A stretch of 64,000 bases of DNA from the NCBI GenBank assembly GCA_036346355.1, contig CM070580.1, positions 60,652,854 through 60,716,853 of the forward strand, written 5' to 3'. Source of the DNA: Rhipidocladum racemiflorum (taxonomy: Eukaryota; Streptophyta; Magnoliopsida; Poales; Poaceae). Within the stretch, counting starts at the first letter, position 1. The number at the start of each line of letters is the position of its first letter. The notes under the pieces are model-generated. The model was given only the letters and a program-made list of their open reading frames with translations. It was not told the DNA's origin and searched no databases. This document shows positions 34,394 through 46,575 of the stretch, in pieces. A program made the position numbers and the translations under genes.

Positions 34394-37300
34394 GGGATGT
34401 AGGTCTTTGGAATGTGAATTTTTGTGTCATGCTATAGGGTAAAACTAAAATATGATGTGGAATAACTTAGAAACATGGCTTAGGTCTTAATTAAAATTTT
34501 GTTATAGGATAGCAACATTAAAACTTGCAAAAGTGGTATAACTAATCTAAAATTTGACACACAATGGATGCACTGAGGAAAGGGTATGGGTATCGTTTCT
34601 TTATGCTTAAATGTTGTATTTAAGCTATGATGTTGAATGCTTCCTTTGATAAAGCATGTTGCTATGTCTATGAGATAAATGACTGAATTGCTCTTGTTGT
34701 TGTGATAGAGTGGAATTGTGGTACGAAGGGTTTCGGTCCACCTCTTTTGTTCATAGTAAGGGCGAGGTTTGACGGTATGGCGGTTAGCGCCATCACCGAA
34801 GAACTATTAACCCCTGTAGAAGAAGAGTGCTTACCCTCTCTGTTGTAGATCGGGTAGTTGGTGAGTCAAATAGAAGAGTTTGGTGGTGGATTCCTTCAGA
34901 CGTTCTTTTGCCGTTCGACGGTCGATTTTCGTTGCTTTTCTTGGCTTTAGTTGATTTGAATCAAATGAAAAATGTTGGGTTTTGCGGATCGTTCCATTAT
35001 GCGGTGTGTGGTTTTGTCTTCCTTGGTTGAAGACGAAGAAGAGGAGTCTAGTGTTGCGCTTCTTTTGGGCGCCTTTCGATTTAATGATTAGTTTGTTGAT
35101 GGCTTTATGGGGAAGAAGCATTCAAATTTATCCTGTGTTTGTCTTTCTCCGAGGTTAACGGAGATATTGCGGAGTTATGCGGACACTGGCTATCGTGGCT
35201 GAAGTTACGTGTCTTTGTAGAAGTAAGTGGTGTTTGATTCGTTATTTTCTTGGTTTAAGAAAATCATCTTTGAAGAACCCTTCCTATTTTGTGAAAGTTT
35301 GGAGTTAGGGTTTATTTGCAAAGGTATATTTGATCGATTGGTTCCCTCCAAAGAGGGAGTCTTTGAGATTTAAAAAGTGTTTTGGAGAATTCCTTTGCAT
35401 GACCAAGTTTGGGTTTGTCTCATCGCAATTTTGAGAGTCAAATTTTCCTTATGAACTTGGGATGAGTTTTAAAACTAAAATGCTTGTAAACAAAGTAGTC
35501 TTTTGACTGAAATCGTTTGTCCCTAGTAAGAATTGATGTTTCGCATGTTATGTAGTAGGTAACAATGTGGTTTATGGATTGATGTGTTGCTAAGTTAAAT
35601 TTTGAGTTGAATCAATTCAATGTGATTAATATCTCTAGCTTGAGAATAAATAGACTACTAGTGTTGCAATTTACTCTTAGCGAGAATGATTAAATGTGTT
35701 AATGTACATGCTTAGAATCTGTTGCCTTGCTTTAAAAGTGCTTATGATCCTTGTTAATGTTAAAAGTTTAAACTTTGATGCATAGTTAAAACATTAAGAT
35801 GATGTAGATCGTTGTTATTGTGAAAGAAACTTTCTTTGGTTGTTAAAGATGTTCTAATCTAATGGATTAATAGAGAAATTTAATCGTGTTGACTAGTGAC
35901 TTTAATTTGGATGTTGATTAGAGTTGCTATTTATGTTGTTGCAAACTACTAGTATCTTTGGAAGTATGCAGTTGTGTCGCTACGATGCTAGTATTGATAT
36001 CAATGGAGAAGACATAAGACTTATTGTTAATGATGTTGTTAATGGTAGTGTTAATGCTAGTATTCAGTCTATTTTAAATAGTGGGAGTATGTTGTGTGGT
36101 GGTAATTTTGTTATCACCTATGTATAGGTTAGCTAAAAGTAATGTTGTTGGTTGATGATTATGCCCATTTGTTGTTATTGATGACTAAGTAGTTGTGGTA
36201 ACTGTTTAGATTATTCATTGGAAAACCATGGTTAAAATAGAGGAAAATTTTAACATGTTGCGATGGAGTGAGCTTTGGATAATTAACATGATGTACAATT
36301 TCATCCTTAATGAATGTATGCCTTGGAATCCTAGTTATGAACTTTGTCTTGTAGAGATAATATTTACATGTTGAAGTCGTTGTTTAAGCTGAATAAGGTT
36401 CGGTTGTCGAGACGTGAATATATAGGTGGCATGAAATTTATATGCTGATCTTGCTGAAAGATTTATTGAAATACTATGTTTCCAACTTGGAATAAGATGT
36501 ATTATGATTCGGTGACCCGTGAGGGTCATGTCAATATAGTTTTGGTTGGGTGCCTTTTTCGATAAGCACCTTAAACCCTAATTAAAAGTGTTGGGATTGG
36601 TAACTAGAGGAAGAATTTGTTGTGAAGTTTCTGATTTATTTGTGTTGGGGCTTCTCAGATAGTAAATAGTGATTATTGAAGTCTTTAATGGAAAGCGTAG
36701 TGGAGTACTAGAGATGGTTCCTTTCATCTTTGGTGTTGTCTAAAAACCTTTGAAACTGGTTTGGTTGTTTGCCATCTCGGTTGAATGCTTTCGGTTGAGG
36801 TGTTCCTTATGTTGAGTTTCAGAGTTTCCCCAAAACTCGTAGTGGTTGGTGTCGACCTTTGGTTTTGGCGAATTTGTTTAGTTCGTGTTGTGAGTTTGAG
36901 TTTACATCCAAAAGTTTTTGAGTGGATCGCGCCCTTTCGCGTCAGACCGATTTATCTTTGGAATTAATTTTAAAAGGAAGCAGATGGTCATAAAGGGTTG
37001 TGTTGGAAACTTTTGAGTTAAGCCCTTGATGTGTAACTCTATTTGACTAGAGTTGGAGTCATTTGGAAAATGTGTCTGGTGTGCGGATGTTTTACAAGTC
37101 TGGATTTTTATGAATGTTTCATAAGTGAATTTGGTTAGTGAAGAGTTTTCTTTTTGGAGTGAGTTTCCCTCTCTTTTGATAAAAATTTATGGCGCTTGTG
37201 TCTGGAGATGTTTGATTTTGGAGTCGATGTTCTGTTCCAAAGGGTTGAGTTTGATTTTGCGAGGTGTTGCAAAGCTAGTGTTAAATCGAAGATGGGTTTT

Positions 37301-38502
37301 CACACGATGTGGTGTTTTGTTGATTAACGATGTTGCCGTCATAGTTTATATGAATTAGCGCAACTCTCGATGTTATTCGAGATTTATTCATATGATCTGA
37401 GGCGAAGTCATCATGTGAATGACTATTCGGTAGTGTGGTTACATGATGAGGGAATGGTGAAAAGTAAACATGACATCGCTTTTACATGTTAAATGATAAA
37501 AGAGTCGTTGAGCAGTCGGTGAGAAAGTCATATATGGAGATATGACTAATCCGGAGTGCTCCTGAAGAGTGTGCATTTATGTCATGAAACGAGATTTCCC
37601 TTGCTTTCTAGTATGAAAAGAAGCAATGAACAAATTCTGGTATGTTGGTTGTGATGTAGGGGATTTATGCTTCCTTTGTGTTTTGGCTTGGATGTTGCCG
37701 AATTCTTTCCAAAATGGTTGTTAACGCTTTGGGTTTGAGTTGTTGTGTGTACACTTGGGCTTGATAGCTAAGTGTTTTTGTGTGAGGGCGAGACCCTCTT
37801 AAGAAAGGAACCAATTGTGGTTTGGTAAGGTTTTCGATCCTAGCTTGGGCTAGGTGTCGAACCTTAGTGGTATAAGGGTGGTTTGTGATGGAGGTTGATG
37901 ATGTATGGGTTTAACCTTTACTAAGAGTGGCGATGGGTGAAAGTGAAGTTGACGGTAGATCGGTGATAATTGCCCTGCCGTGAGCAGTTGTCTTCACTAG
38001 TTGTTTTTGGGTTTGAGTCTTGCCTGGGAAAGGATGGAATAAAATGTTAGTATGATCGTGTATCGGAAGGGCTAGTGTGCCTTAATGAGTTTTCCCCTCG
38101 ATGGAAACTTTCGGGAATGAAGAGAGGTCGTTAAAGGAATTGTGACTTTGATTATGTCATGTTGAGTTTATTGCAGTGTGTAGTCAGGTAGGTTGTGATA
38201 GAAGTGTGAGGTGTTTGTCGTGAGGATTCGAGCGTTTTGGGTTGTTGAAGCCCTTCGAGGTTGAAACGCAGATTCTGTTTGGGATTTGAATTGAAAGACG
38301 AACTGTGAGCGGTTGCCCTTAGTTGAGCTAGATCAACACTTTTTCTTTAAGTGTTGGTTTTGGGAACTCGTTTGTCGTTTGTTTCCGGTTCTAGTCGTTG
38401 TGCGAATGTTTTGTGCTGCATAGAAGCCTTTTGTCCCTTGGGGACTTTGTTGTTGTTTTTGGCGTCCTTCGGATTCGAGGTCGAATCCTGTTGAAGGAAC
38501 AA
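34394..38502 (+). mobile_element. A3 internal region, non-coding
   Basis: About 4.1 kb with no retroviral domain. It ends in a degenerate polypurine tract (GTTGAAGGAACAA, 38490-38502); A4 has the better GTTGAAGGGGGGAACAA. A 67-codon ORF (35924-36127) is identical to its mirror at 42183-42386, but this reflects the identity of the arms, and the A1 copy has a stop. Confidence 0.8.
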
Positions 38503-39258
38503 TGTGACACTATGGTTTGGTGTGACGTTATAGAAGGTGAAACTAGAGAATAAAACCTTTCGGCTTAGGGTTTTCTCGCGTTTTTGGGCCGGTTGAAGTG
38601 TTATGTCGCCACAGAGTGTCGTAACCTTATTTAACGTGCATGATAAGGTTAATAACATTATGAGATGTGGAATTAAGGTTAAAACTATAGGATATGGAGG
38701 TTAATAGCTTTTAAGGCGTTTAGGGTTTTCGGCCTTCCTGGGGGAGTTTGGGCCTTGGTGGGCTTTGGTGGGATGGAGTAGGTCTCCGTAACGGACTAGG
38801 ATTGGGTGTGGGGGCTGGTAAAAGGGCTCCCCACCAGCCTTTTGGGCGTGCTCCCCCTGCCCTTGGGCGCCCCCACCTCTCCCTCAAAGCCCTAGCCGCC
38901 ACCCCCACCTTCCCCTCTCCCTTCCTTGCGCCTCCACCTCCCCCATTGCTCCCCATTGCTCCCTATTGCACACCACCTCTCCTCCACCCCCTTGCTGCCC
39001 TAGGGTGACCTCCCCACCCCTGCATCCTCATGGATCCATCCGAGGAGCGAGGAGCGAGGAGATCGATTGGAGTTTTCGTGCGTCGGGCAAAGGTATGATC
39101 ATGGGGCTCCTCGGGGATGAGCTAGGTACTGTTATTAGGGAGTTTATCAAGTTTTTAGATCAATTGGAGGCGCTGGATTTGAGTAATTTGGGTTAGATCT
39201 AGATGTTGCCACGTTTCTGTTTTTGGGCAGATTGAGCAGTCGAGCTAGGGTTCGCGTT
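38503..39258 (+). repeat. A3 3' LTR, truncated at the palindrome centre
   Basis: The first 756 bp of the LTR. Bases up to about 39035 are mirrored in A4. The remaining roughly 225 bp (39036-39258) form the unpaired spacer of the palindrome. It shares at least three variants with the A4 central LTR that neither outer LTR has. Confidence 0.9.
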
Positions 39259-39800
39259 CACGTATCCATGAGGATGCAGGGGTGGGGAGGTCACCCTAGG
39301 GCAGCAAGGGGGTGGAGGAGAGGTGGTGTGCAATAGGGAGCAATGGGGAGCAATGGGGGAGGTGGAGGCGCAAGGAAGGGAGAGGGGAAGGTGGGGGTGG
39401 CGGCTAGGGCTTTGAGGGAGAGGTGGGGGCGCCCAAGGGCAGGGGGAGCACGCCCAAAAGGCTGGTGGGGAGCCCTTTTACCAGCCCCCACACCCAATCC
39501 TAGTCTGTTACGGAGACCTACTCCATCCCACCAAAGCCCACCAAGGCCCAAACTCCCCCGGGAAGGCCGAAAACCCCGGAAACGCCCCGGAAAAGCTATT
39601 AACCTCCATATCCTATAGTTTTAACCTTAATTCCACATCTCATAATGTTATTAACCTTATCATGCACGTTAAATAAGGTTACGACACTCTGTGGCGACAT
39701 AACACTTCAACCGGCCCAAAAACGCGAGAAAACCCTAAGCCGAAAGGTTTTATTCTCTAGTTTCACCTTCTATAACGTCACACCAAACCATAGTGTCACA

Positions 39801-42800
39801 TTGTTCCCCCCTTCAACAGGATTCGACCTCGAATCCGAAGGACGCCAAAAACAACAACAAAGTCCCCAAGGGACAAAAGGCTTCTATGCAGCACAAAACA
39901 TTCGCACAACGACTAGAACCGGAAACAAACGACAAACGAGTTCCCAAAACCAACACTTAAAGAAAAAGTGTTGATCTAGCTCAACTAAGGGCAACCGCTC
40001 ACAGTTCGTCTTTCAATTCAAATCCCAAACAGAATCTGCGTTTCAACCTCGAAGGGCTTCAACAACCCAAAACGCTCGAATCCTCACGACAAACACCTCA
40101 CACTTCTATCACAACCTACCTGACTACACACTGCAATAAACTCAACATGACATAATCAAAGTCACAATTCCTTTAACGACCTCTCTTCATTCCCGAAAGT
40201 TTCCATCGAGGGGAAAACTCATTAAGGCACACTAGCCCTTCCGATACACGATCATACTAACATTTTATTCCATCCTTTCCTGTGCAAGACTCAAACCCAA
40301 AAACAACTAGTGAAGACAATCGCTCACGGCAGGGCAATTATCACCGATCTACCGTCAACTTCACTTTCACCCATCGCCACTCTTAGTAAAGGTTAAACCC
40401 ATACATCATCAACCTCCATCACAAACCACCCTTATACCACTAAGGTTCGACACCTAGCCCAAGCTAGGATCGAAAACCTTACCAAACCACAATTGGTTCC
40501 TTTCTTAAGAGGGTCTCGCCCTCACACAAAAACACTTAGCTATCAAGCCCAAGTGTACACACAACAACTCAAACCCAAAGCGTTAACAACCATTTTGGAA
40601 AGAATTCGGCAACATCCAAGCCAAAACACAAAGGAAGCATAAATCCCTACATCACAACCAACATACTGCAGAATTTGTTCATTGCTTCTTTTCATACTAG
40701 AAAGCAAGGGAAATCTCGTTTCATGACATAAATGCACACTCTTCAGGAGCACTCGGATTAGTCATATCTCCATATATGACTTTCTCACCGACTGCTCAAC
40801 GACTCTTTTATCATTTAACATGTAAAAGCGATGTCATGTTTACTTTTCACCATTCCTCATCATGTAACCACACTACCGAATAGTCATTCACATGATGACT
40901 TACGCCTCAGGTATCATATGAATAAATCTCGAATAACATCGAGTTGCGCTAATTCATATAAACTATGACGGCAACATCGTTAATCAACAAAACACCACAT
41001 CGTGGTGAAAACCCATCTTCGATTTAACACTAGCTTTGCAACACCTCGCAAAATCAAACTCAACCCTTTGGAACGAACATCGACTCCAAAATCAAACATC
41101 TCCGCAACACAAGCGCCATAAATTTTTATCAAAAGAGAGGGAAACTCACTCCAAAAAGAAAACTCTTCACTAACCAAATTCACTTATGAAACATTCATAA
41201 AAATCCAGACTTGTAAAACATCCGCACACCAGACACATTTTCCAAATGACTCCAACTCTAGTCAAATAGAGTTACACATCAAGGGCTTAACTCAAAAGTT
41301 TCCAACACAACCCTTTATGACCATCTGCTTCTTTTTAAAATTAATTCCAAAGATAAATCGGTCATGAACGCGAATGGGCGCGATCCACTCAAAAACTTTT
41401 GGATGTAAACTCAAACTCACAACACGAACTAAACAAATTCGCCAAAACCAAAGGTCGACACCAACCACTACGAGTTTTGGGGAAACTCTGAAACTCAACA
41501 TAAGGAACACCTCAACCGAAAGCATTCAACCGAGATGGCAAACAACCAAACCAGTTTCAAAGGTTTTTAGACAACATTTCAAAGCATGAAAGGAACCATC
41601 TCTAGTACTCCACTACGCTTTCCATTAAAGACTTCAATAATCACTATTTACTATCCGAGAAGCCCCAACACAAATAAATCGAAACTTCACAACAAATTCT
41701 TCCTCTAGTTACCAATCCCAACACTTTTAATTAGGGTTTAAGGTGCTTATCGAAAAGGCACCCAACCAAAACTATATTGACATGACCTCACGGGTCACCG
41801 AATCATAATACATCTTATTCCAAGTTGGAAACATAGTATTTCAATAAATCTTTCGGCAAGATCAGCATATAAATTTCATGCCACCTATATATTCACGTCT
41901 CGACAACCGAACCTTATTCGGCTTAAACAACGACTTCAACATGTAAATATTATCTCTACAAGACAAAGTTCATAACTAGGATTCCAAGGCATACATTCAT
42001 TAAGGATGAAATTGTACATCATGTTAATTATCCAAAGCTCACTCCATCGCAACATGTTAAAATTTTCCTCTATTTTAACCATGGTTTTCCAATGAATAAT
42101 CTAAACAGTTACCACAACTACTTAGTCATCAATAACAACAAATGGGCATAATCATCAACCAACAACATTACTTTTAGCTACCCTATACATAGGTGATAAC
42201 AAAATTACCACCACACAACATACTCCCACTATTTAAAATAGACTGAATACTAGCATTAACACTACCATTAACAACATCATTAACAATAAGTCTTATGTCT
42301 TCTCCATTGATATCAATACTAGCATCGTAGCGACACAACTGCATACTTCCAAAGATACTAGTAGTTTGCAACAACATAAATAGCAACTCTAATCAACATC
42401 CAAATTAAAGTCACTAGTCAACACGATTAAATTTCTCTATTAATCCATTAGATTAGAACATCTTTAACAACCAGCAAAGTTTCTTTCACAATAACAACAG
42501 TCTACATCATCTTAATGTTTTAACTATGCATCAAAGTTTAAACTTTTAACATTAACAAGGATCATAAGCACTTTTAAAGCAAGGCAACAGATTCTAAGCA
42601 TGTACATTAACACATTTAATCATTCTCGCTAAGAGTAAATTGCAACACTAGTAGTCTATTTATTCTCAAGCTAGAGATATTAATCACATTGAATTGATTC
42701 AACTCAAAATTTAACTTAGCAACACATCAATCCATAAACCACATTGTTACCTACTACATAACATGCGAAACATCAATTCTTACTAGGGACAAACGATTTC

Positions 42801-43921
42801 AGTCAAAAGACTACTTTGTTTACAGCATTTTAGTTTTAAAACTCATCCCAAGTTCATAAGGAAAATTTGACTCTCAAAATTGCGATGAGACAAACCCAAA
42901 CTTGGTCATGCAAAGGAATTCTCCAAAACACTTTTTAAATCTCAAAGACTCCCTCTTTGGAGGGAACCAATCGATCAAATATACCTTTGCAAATAAACCC
43001 TAACTCCAAACTTTCACAAAATAGGAAGGGTTCTTCAAAGATGATTTTCTTAAACCAACAAAATAACGAATCAAACACCACTTACTTCTACAAAGACACG
43101 TAACTTCAGCCACGATAGCCGTGTCTGGCATAACTCCGCAATATCTCCGTTAACCTCGGAGAAAGACAAACACAGGGATAAATTTGAATGCTTCTTCCCC
43201 ATAAAGCCATCAACAAACTAATCATTAAAACTGGAAAGGCGCCCAAAAGAAGCGCAACACTAGACTCCTCTTCTTCGTCTTCAACCAAGGAAGACAAAAC
43301 CACACACCGCATACGTAACGATCCGCAAAAAACCCAACATTTTTCATTTGATTCAAATCAACTAAAGCCAAGAAAAGCAACGAAAATCGACCGTCGAACG
43401 GCAAAGAACGTCTGAAGGAATCCACCACCAAACTCTTCTATTTGACTCAGTCAACTACCCGATCTACAACAGAGAGGGTAAGCACTCTTCTTCTACAGGG
43501 GTTAATAGTTCTTCGGTGATGGCGCTAACCGCCATACCACAAACCTCGCCCTTACTATGAACAAAAAGAGGTGACCGAAACCCTTCGGTACCACAATTCC
43601 ACTCTATCACAACAACAAGAGCAATTCAGTCATTTATCTCATAGACATAGCAACATGCTTTATCAAAGGAAGCATTCAACATCATAGCTTAAATACAACA
43701 TTTAAGCATAAAGAAACGATACCCATACCCTTTCCTACTGTGCATCCATTGTGTGTCAAATTTTAGATTAGTTATACCACTTTTGCAAGTTTTAATGTTG
43801 CTATCCTATAACAAAATTTTAGTTAAGACCTAAGCCATGTTTCTAAGTTATTCCACATCATATTTTAGTTTTACCCTATAGCATGACACAAAAAAATTCA
43901 CATTCCAAAGACCTACATCCC
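39801..43921 (-). mobile_element. A4 internal region, non-coding
   Basis: The inverted near-copy of 34394-38502, with the polypurine tract at its left end. Scattered substitutions and small indels separate the arms; for example the short ORF at 36785-36967 is extended by an indel in its mirror 41292-41525. No protein family is recognised. Confidence 0.8.
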
Positions 43922-44996
43922 GCTCTGATACCAACTGTAACACCCCGGCATTTAATATGCCTGAATGCTACCAAACATAAGCTACACAACATCTAAATAC
44001 CACATTTAACATAAAATTCCAGCAAAGGTGCATAGGCTAAAAACCGAGATTTCGGCAGCACCTCCTTTGTTTTAACATGGATTTAAGGAGCAACAACAGT
44101 ATAGCATTATAAGGCAATATGAGAGACATCTGAAACAGCAATAAATAGAGTCTTAACGACAATATAAGACTAACATCATGCACTTAATGTCTCCAAGTGT
44201 CAAAAGAACAAATAAGCTCTCAAATAGTAAAGCTAAACACTAAAGCAATGATCATCACACGCAATTTATTATCAAACTAATAGAATGACTTGTGGAATCA
44301 TTAAGGTGAAGCTACGTGTGGGCGTGTGACTATTTCCCTTCCCCGCATGCCGATCTCATGGTACCTAAAACAACAAGAAAACACAAGCGTGAGTTCGAAA
44401 CTCAGCAAGCATATTGCAATGGACAACAAGAACAACAACATGGCAATAACATCTCCCATCATGTAAATCATCTTATTCATAAACACTTAACATTGTCATC
44501 ATCAATATGTATGCGATGTAATGCAATGCTCATGTCTCCTTGGAAACTCATACCGGTATGGTTGAGTACACACCCGTCGGCGTGCACCCTTTTCCCCCTT
44601 CCATCCCGAAGATGGAGGGTGCCTACTCCTCGCTTCCATTCACCACGTGGATGGAATCACGATGTAGGTCTTACTCAATGGTGTTCCGGACTAGTCATAA
44701 CTTTCTCACCGACCTTCCCCGGACTAGTTATGACTTTCTCACCGCCCTCGCCCCATCTCATGACATGCATGCAACTATGCCAATTATCATATCTCATTTG
44801 TACATAAACATATGGCATCATGTCATAGTACACATAAACACATGGCATCGAATCATGATAAGTATAGACACATAGCATCATATCATGATAATCATACTCA
44901 ATATATCATTGGAAAACAGCAAGCATGGCAAGTGATCATAGCAAGTATTCAATCTTTCATCTAATCTCCACAAGCAACATACGATTCCGCTATACA

Positions 44997-45262
44997 CACT
45001 ACTACGGAAAGGGCCTTTAGTGCCGGTTTAAAAGAGCCTTTAGTACCGGTTTTTGAACCGGTACAGGCCATCCGGGACTGATGCTCAAGGGCATCGATCC
45101 GGTTCTCACCCGTCTTGATAGCGTATCAAGATGCGGTTGGTAGTCACACGTGGTAGCGCATCGTGAGACCCTGTGGACCTTATTAGTACCGGTTGGTGTC
45201 TCCAACCGGTTCTGATGATTCCCTCATCAGTACCGGTTGTTTTATCTAACCGGTACTGATGG
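44997..45262 (+). repeat. CACTA#2 left terminal and subterminal repeats
   Basis: The terminal CACTACTACGG is followed by several copies of ACCGGTT and its complement, such as AGTACCGGTTGGTGTCTCC and TAACCGGTACTGATG. Paired half-sites (GGTTGGT...ACCAACC type) form short palindromes. These are probable TnpA binding sites. Confidence 0.88.
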
Positions 45263-45467
45263 GTTGTATATAATATATATGTAAATATGTGTGTGTCCAA
45301 TACTGGCTATTATATATAATATACTACAATATATATAATCAAATCACGGTGACTTCATGTGTGTGTTAAATCACAACGAATTAAAACACATATAATTTAA
45401 TCATGCACATTTGCACGATAATAAAATCACTGTACATTCATTAACAAATTTAATTACATATAATGTA

Positions 45468-46560
45468 CTACAATATGTACACAACTTTAATTACAACTCC
45501 AGATTTCTTTTCCTTACATTCATTGGGATTTTTACGTGCATCGCTCTTGCTAGCCGTAGATGTCGAGAATAATGATTCACCGGTCCTTATCGAAGGGCCC
45601 CACCTGTTAAAATTTGGTTCGTGGAACTCGCCTTTTGCATTTACAACCTCATCGTAAATGAAGCCAACGAGTTGTTCTTGAATTGCTCGCACTCGCGCCG
45701 TGGCGAGAGTTCGAACCTTGTTCCGCCAAATATTGAGGCACTGCCGTTAAGTCATTAACAAATCAATCCTTGAATTTGTACAAGATGTAAGGAGTAATAT
45801 ACATCGTTAAAGGTAGTAATTATATTTACTCACCCCCTTATCGCCTTTTAGCATGCGGTCAGTGGCTCCGGTTTGGGTGTGCAAAAATTCACATACATAG
45901 TAACCGCATAAATTGTTGCCCGAGTGACTCAAGATCTGCGGTTGAAAAAGTTGAAATAGTCAAATGAATGCAAGGAAATTAACTTAACTAACCAAAAGCT
46001 AGCATTATGATATACGTACTTGAGAGGCTGTTGTAATTTCAAATTTCTCCTTGAATGCGCCCCTATTTTTAGCACGAAACTGTGCGAATGCACTACACAT
46101 GTGATTACCAATTGTACATGATTAGAATTTATTTCAAATGGAAGGAAATAGAAGTAATACAATAATGAAAGGAACAAGAATTAATACCGGTCGAGCAAAT
46201 CGATGAAGGTTTGATACGTTTGAACTGGTTTCCTTCTCGAGTCCATAATTGTGATCCGACTATGATCTAGCTCGATCAAAATAAGAATCCAGTGAAAACT
46301 GTACATATGTCAACATAGATAACTAATTAGTTCTAACATAGTGTTATGAAAAAGGAGTAGAACAAGGCGGTACGAAAACACATACTCATGTGCGTAGGGT
46401 AGATATATCCTTGACTTATATTGATGTCCCATTAGCGCATTGTATACGTTAGTCCTGTGTTTCGCTTGGGCTGTATCTAACGGTTGTCTCGTTGATAACT
46501 AATGGGTCCATGAATCCTATGTCAAAAATTTGATCCCTTCGGCATCTTTGTATCTCCATG
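45468..46560 (-). pseudogene. CACTA#2 Ulp1-type (C48) cysteine protease exons
   Basis: Downstream of the Transposase_24 reading, exon-like blocks with plausible splice sites encode a Ulp1 protease domain. The block near 46430-46560 has FDIGFMDPLVINETTVRY and stops; 46189-46298 has FHWILILIELD and ITIMDSRRKP with the catalytic His and Asp; 46020-46092 is a short linker exon; 45834-45935 (AG acceptor, GTGAGT donor) has SGNNLCGYYVCEFL with the catalytic Cys; 45468-45740 is the last exon (RVRAIQEQLVGFIYDE). Ulp1 enzymes remove SUMO in the nucleus. The exon at 46189-46298 is open, while the first block carries stops, so the domain is probably inactive. Confidence 0.78.
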
Positions 46561-46575
46561 CTACACAAGAAGAAA

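Larger units (their letters stand above)
32033..39258 (+). mobile_element. A3: left arm of the family-A palindrome
   Basis: A plus-strand family-A element has a complete 5' LTR (32033-34378), a primer site, a 4.1-kb non-coding interior (34379-38502) and only the first 756 bp of its 3' LTR. At 39258 it is joined to an inverted copy, A4. From 32033 to about 39035 it pairs with 39264-58248 (less CACTA#2). Its outer flank ATTGG (32028-32032) has no partner at the far end of the palindrome. Confidence 0.9.

Noticed and set aside
35924..36127. 67-codon ORF perfectly conserved in two places (also 42183-42386)
   Set aside because: Identity reflects the palindrome arms as a whole; the A1 copy has an in-frame stop.
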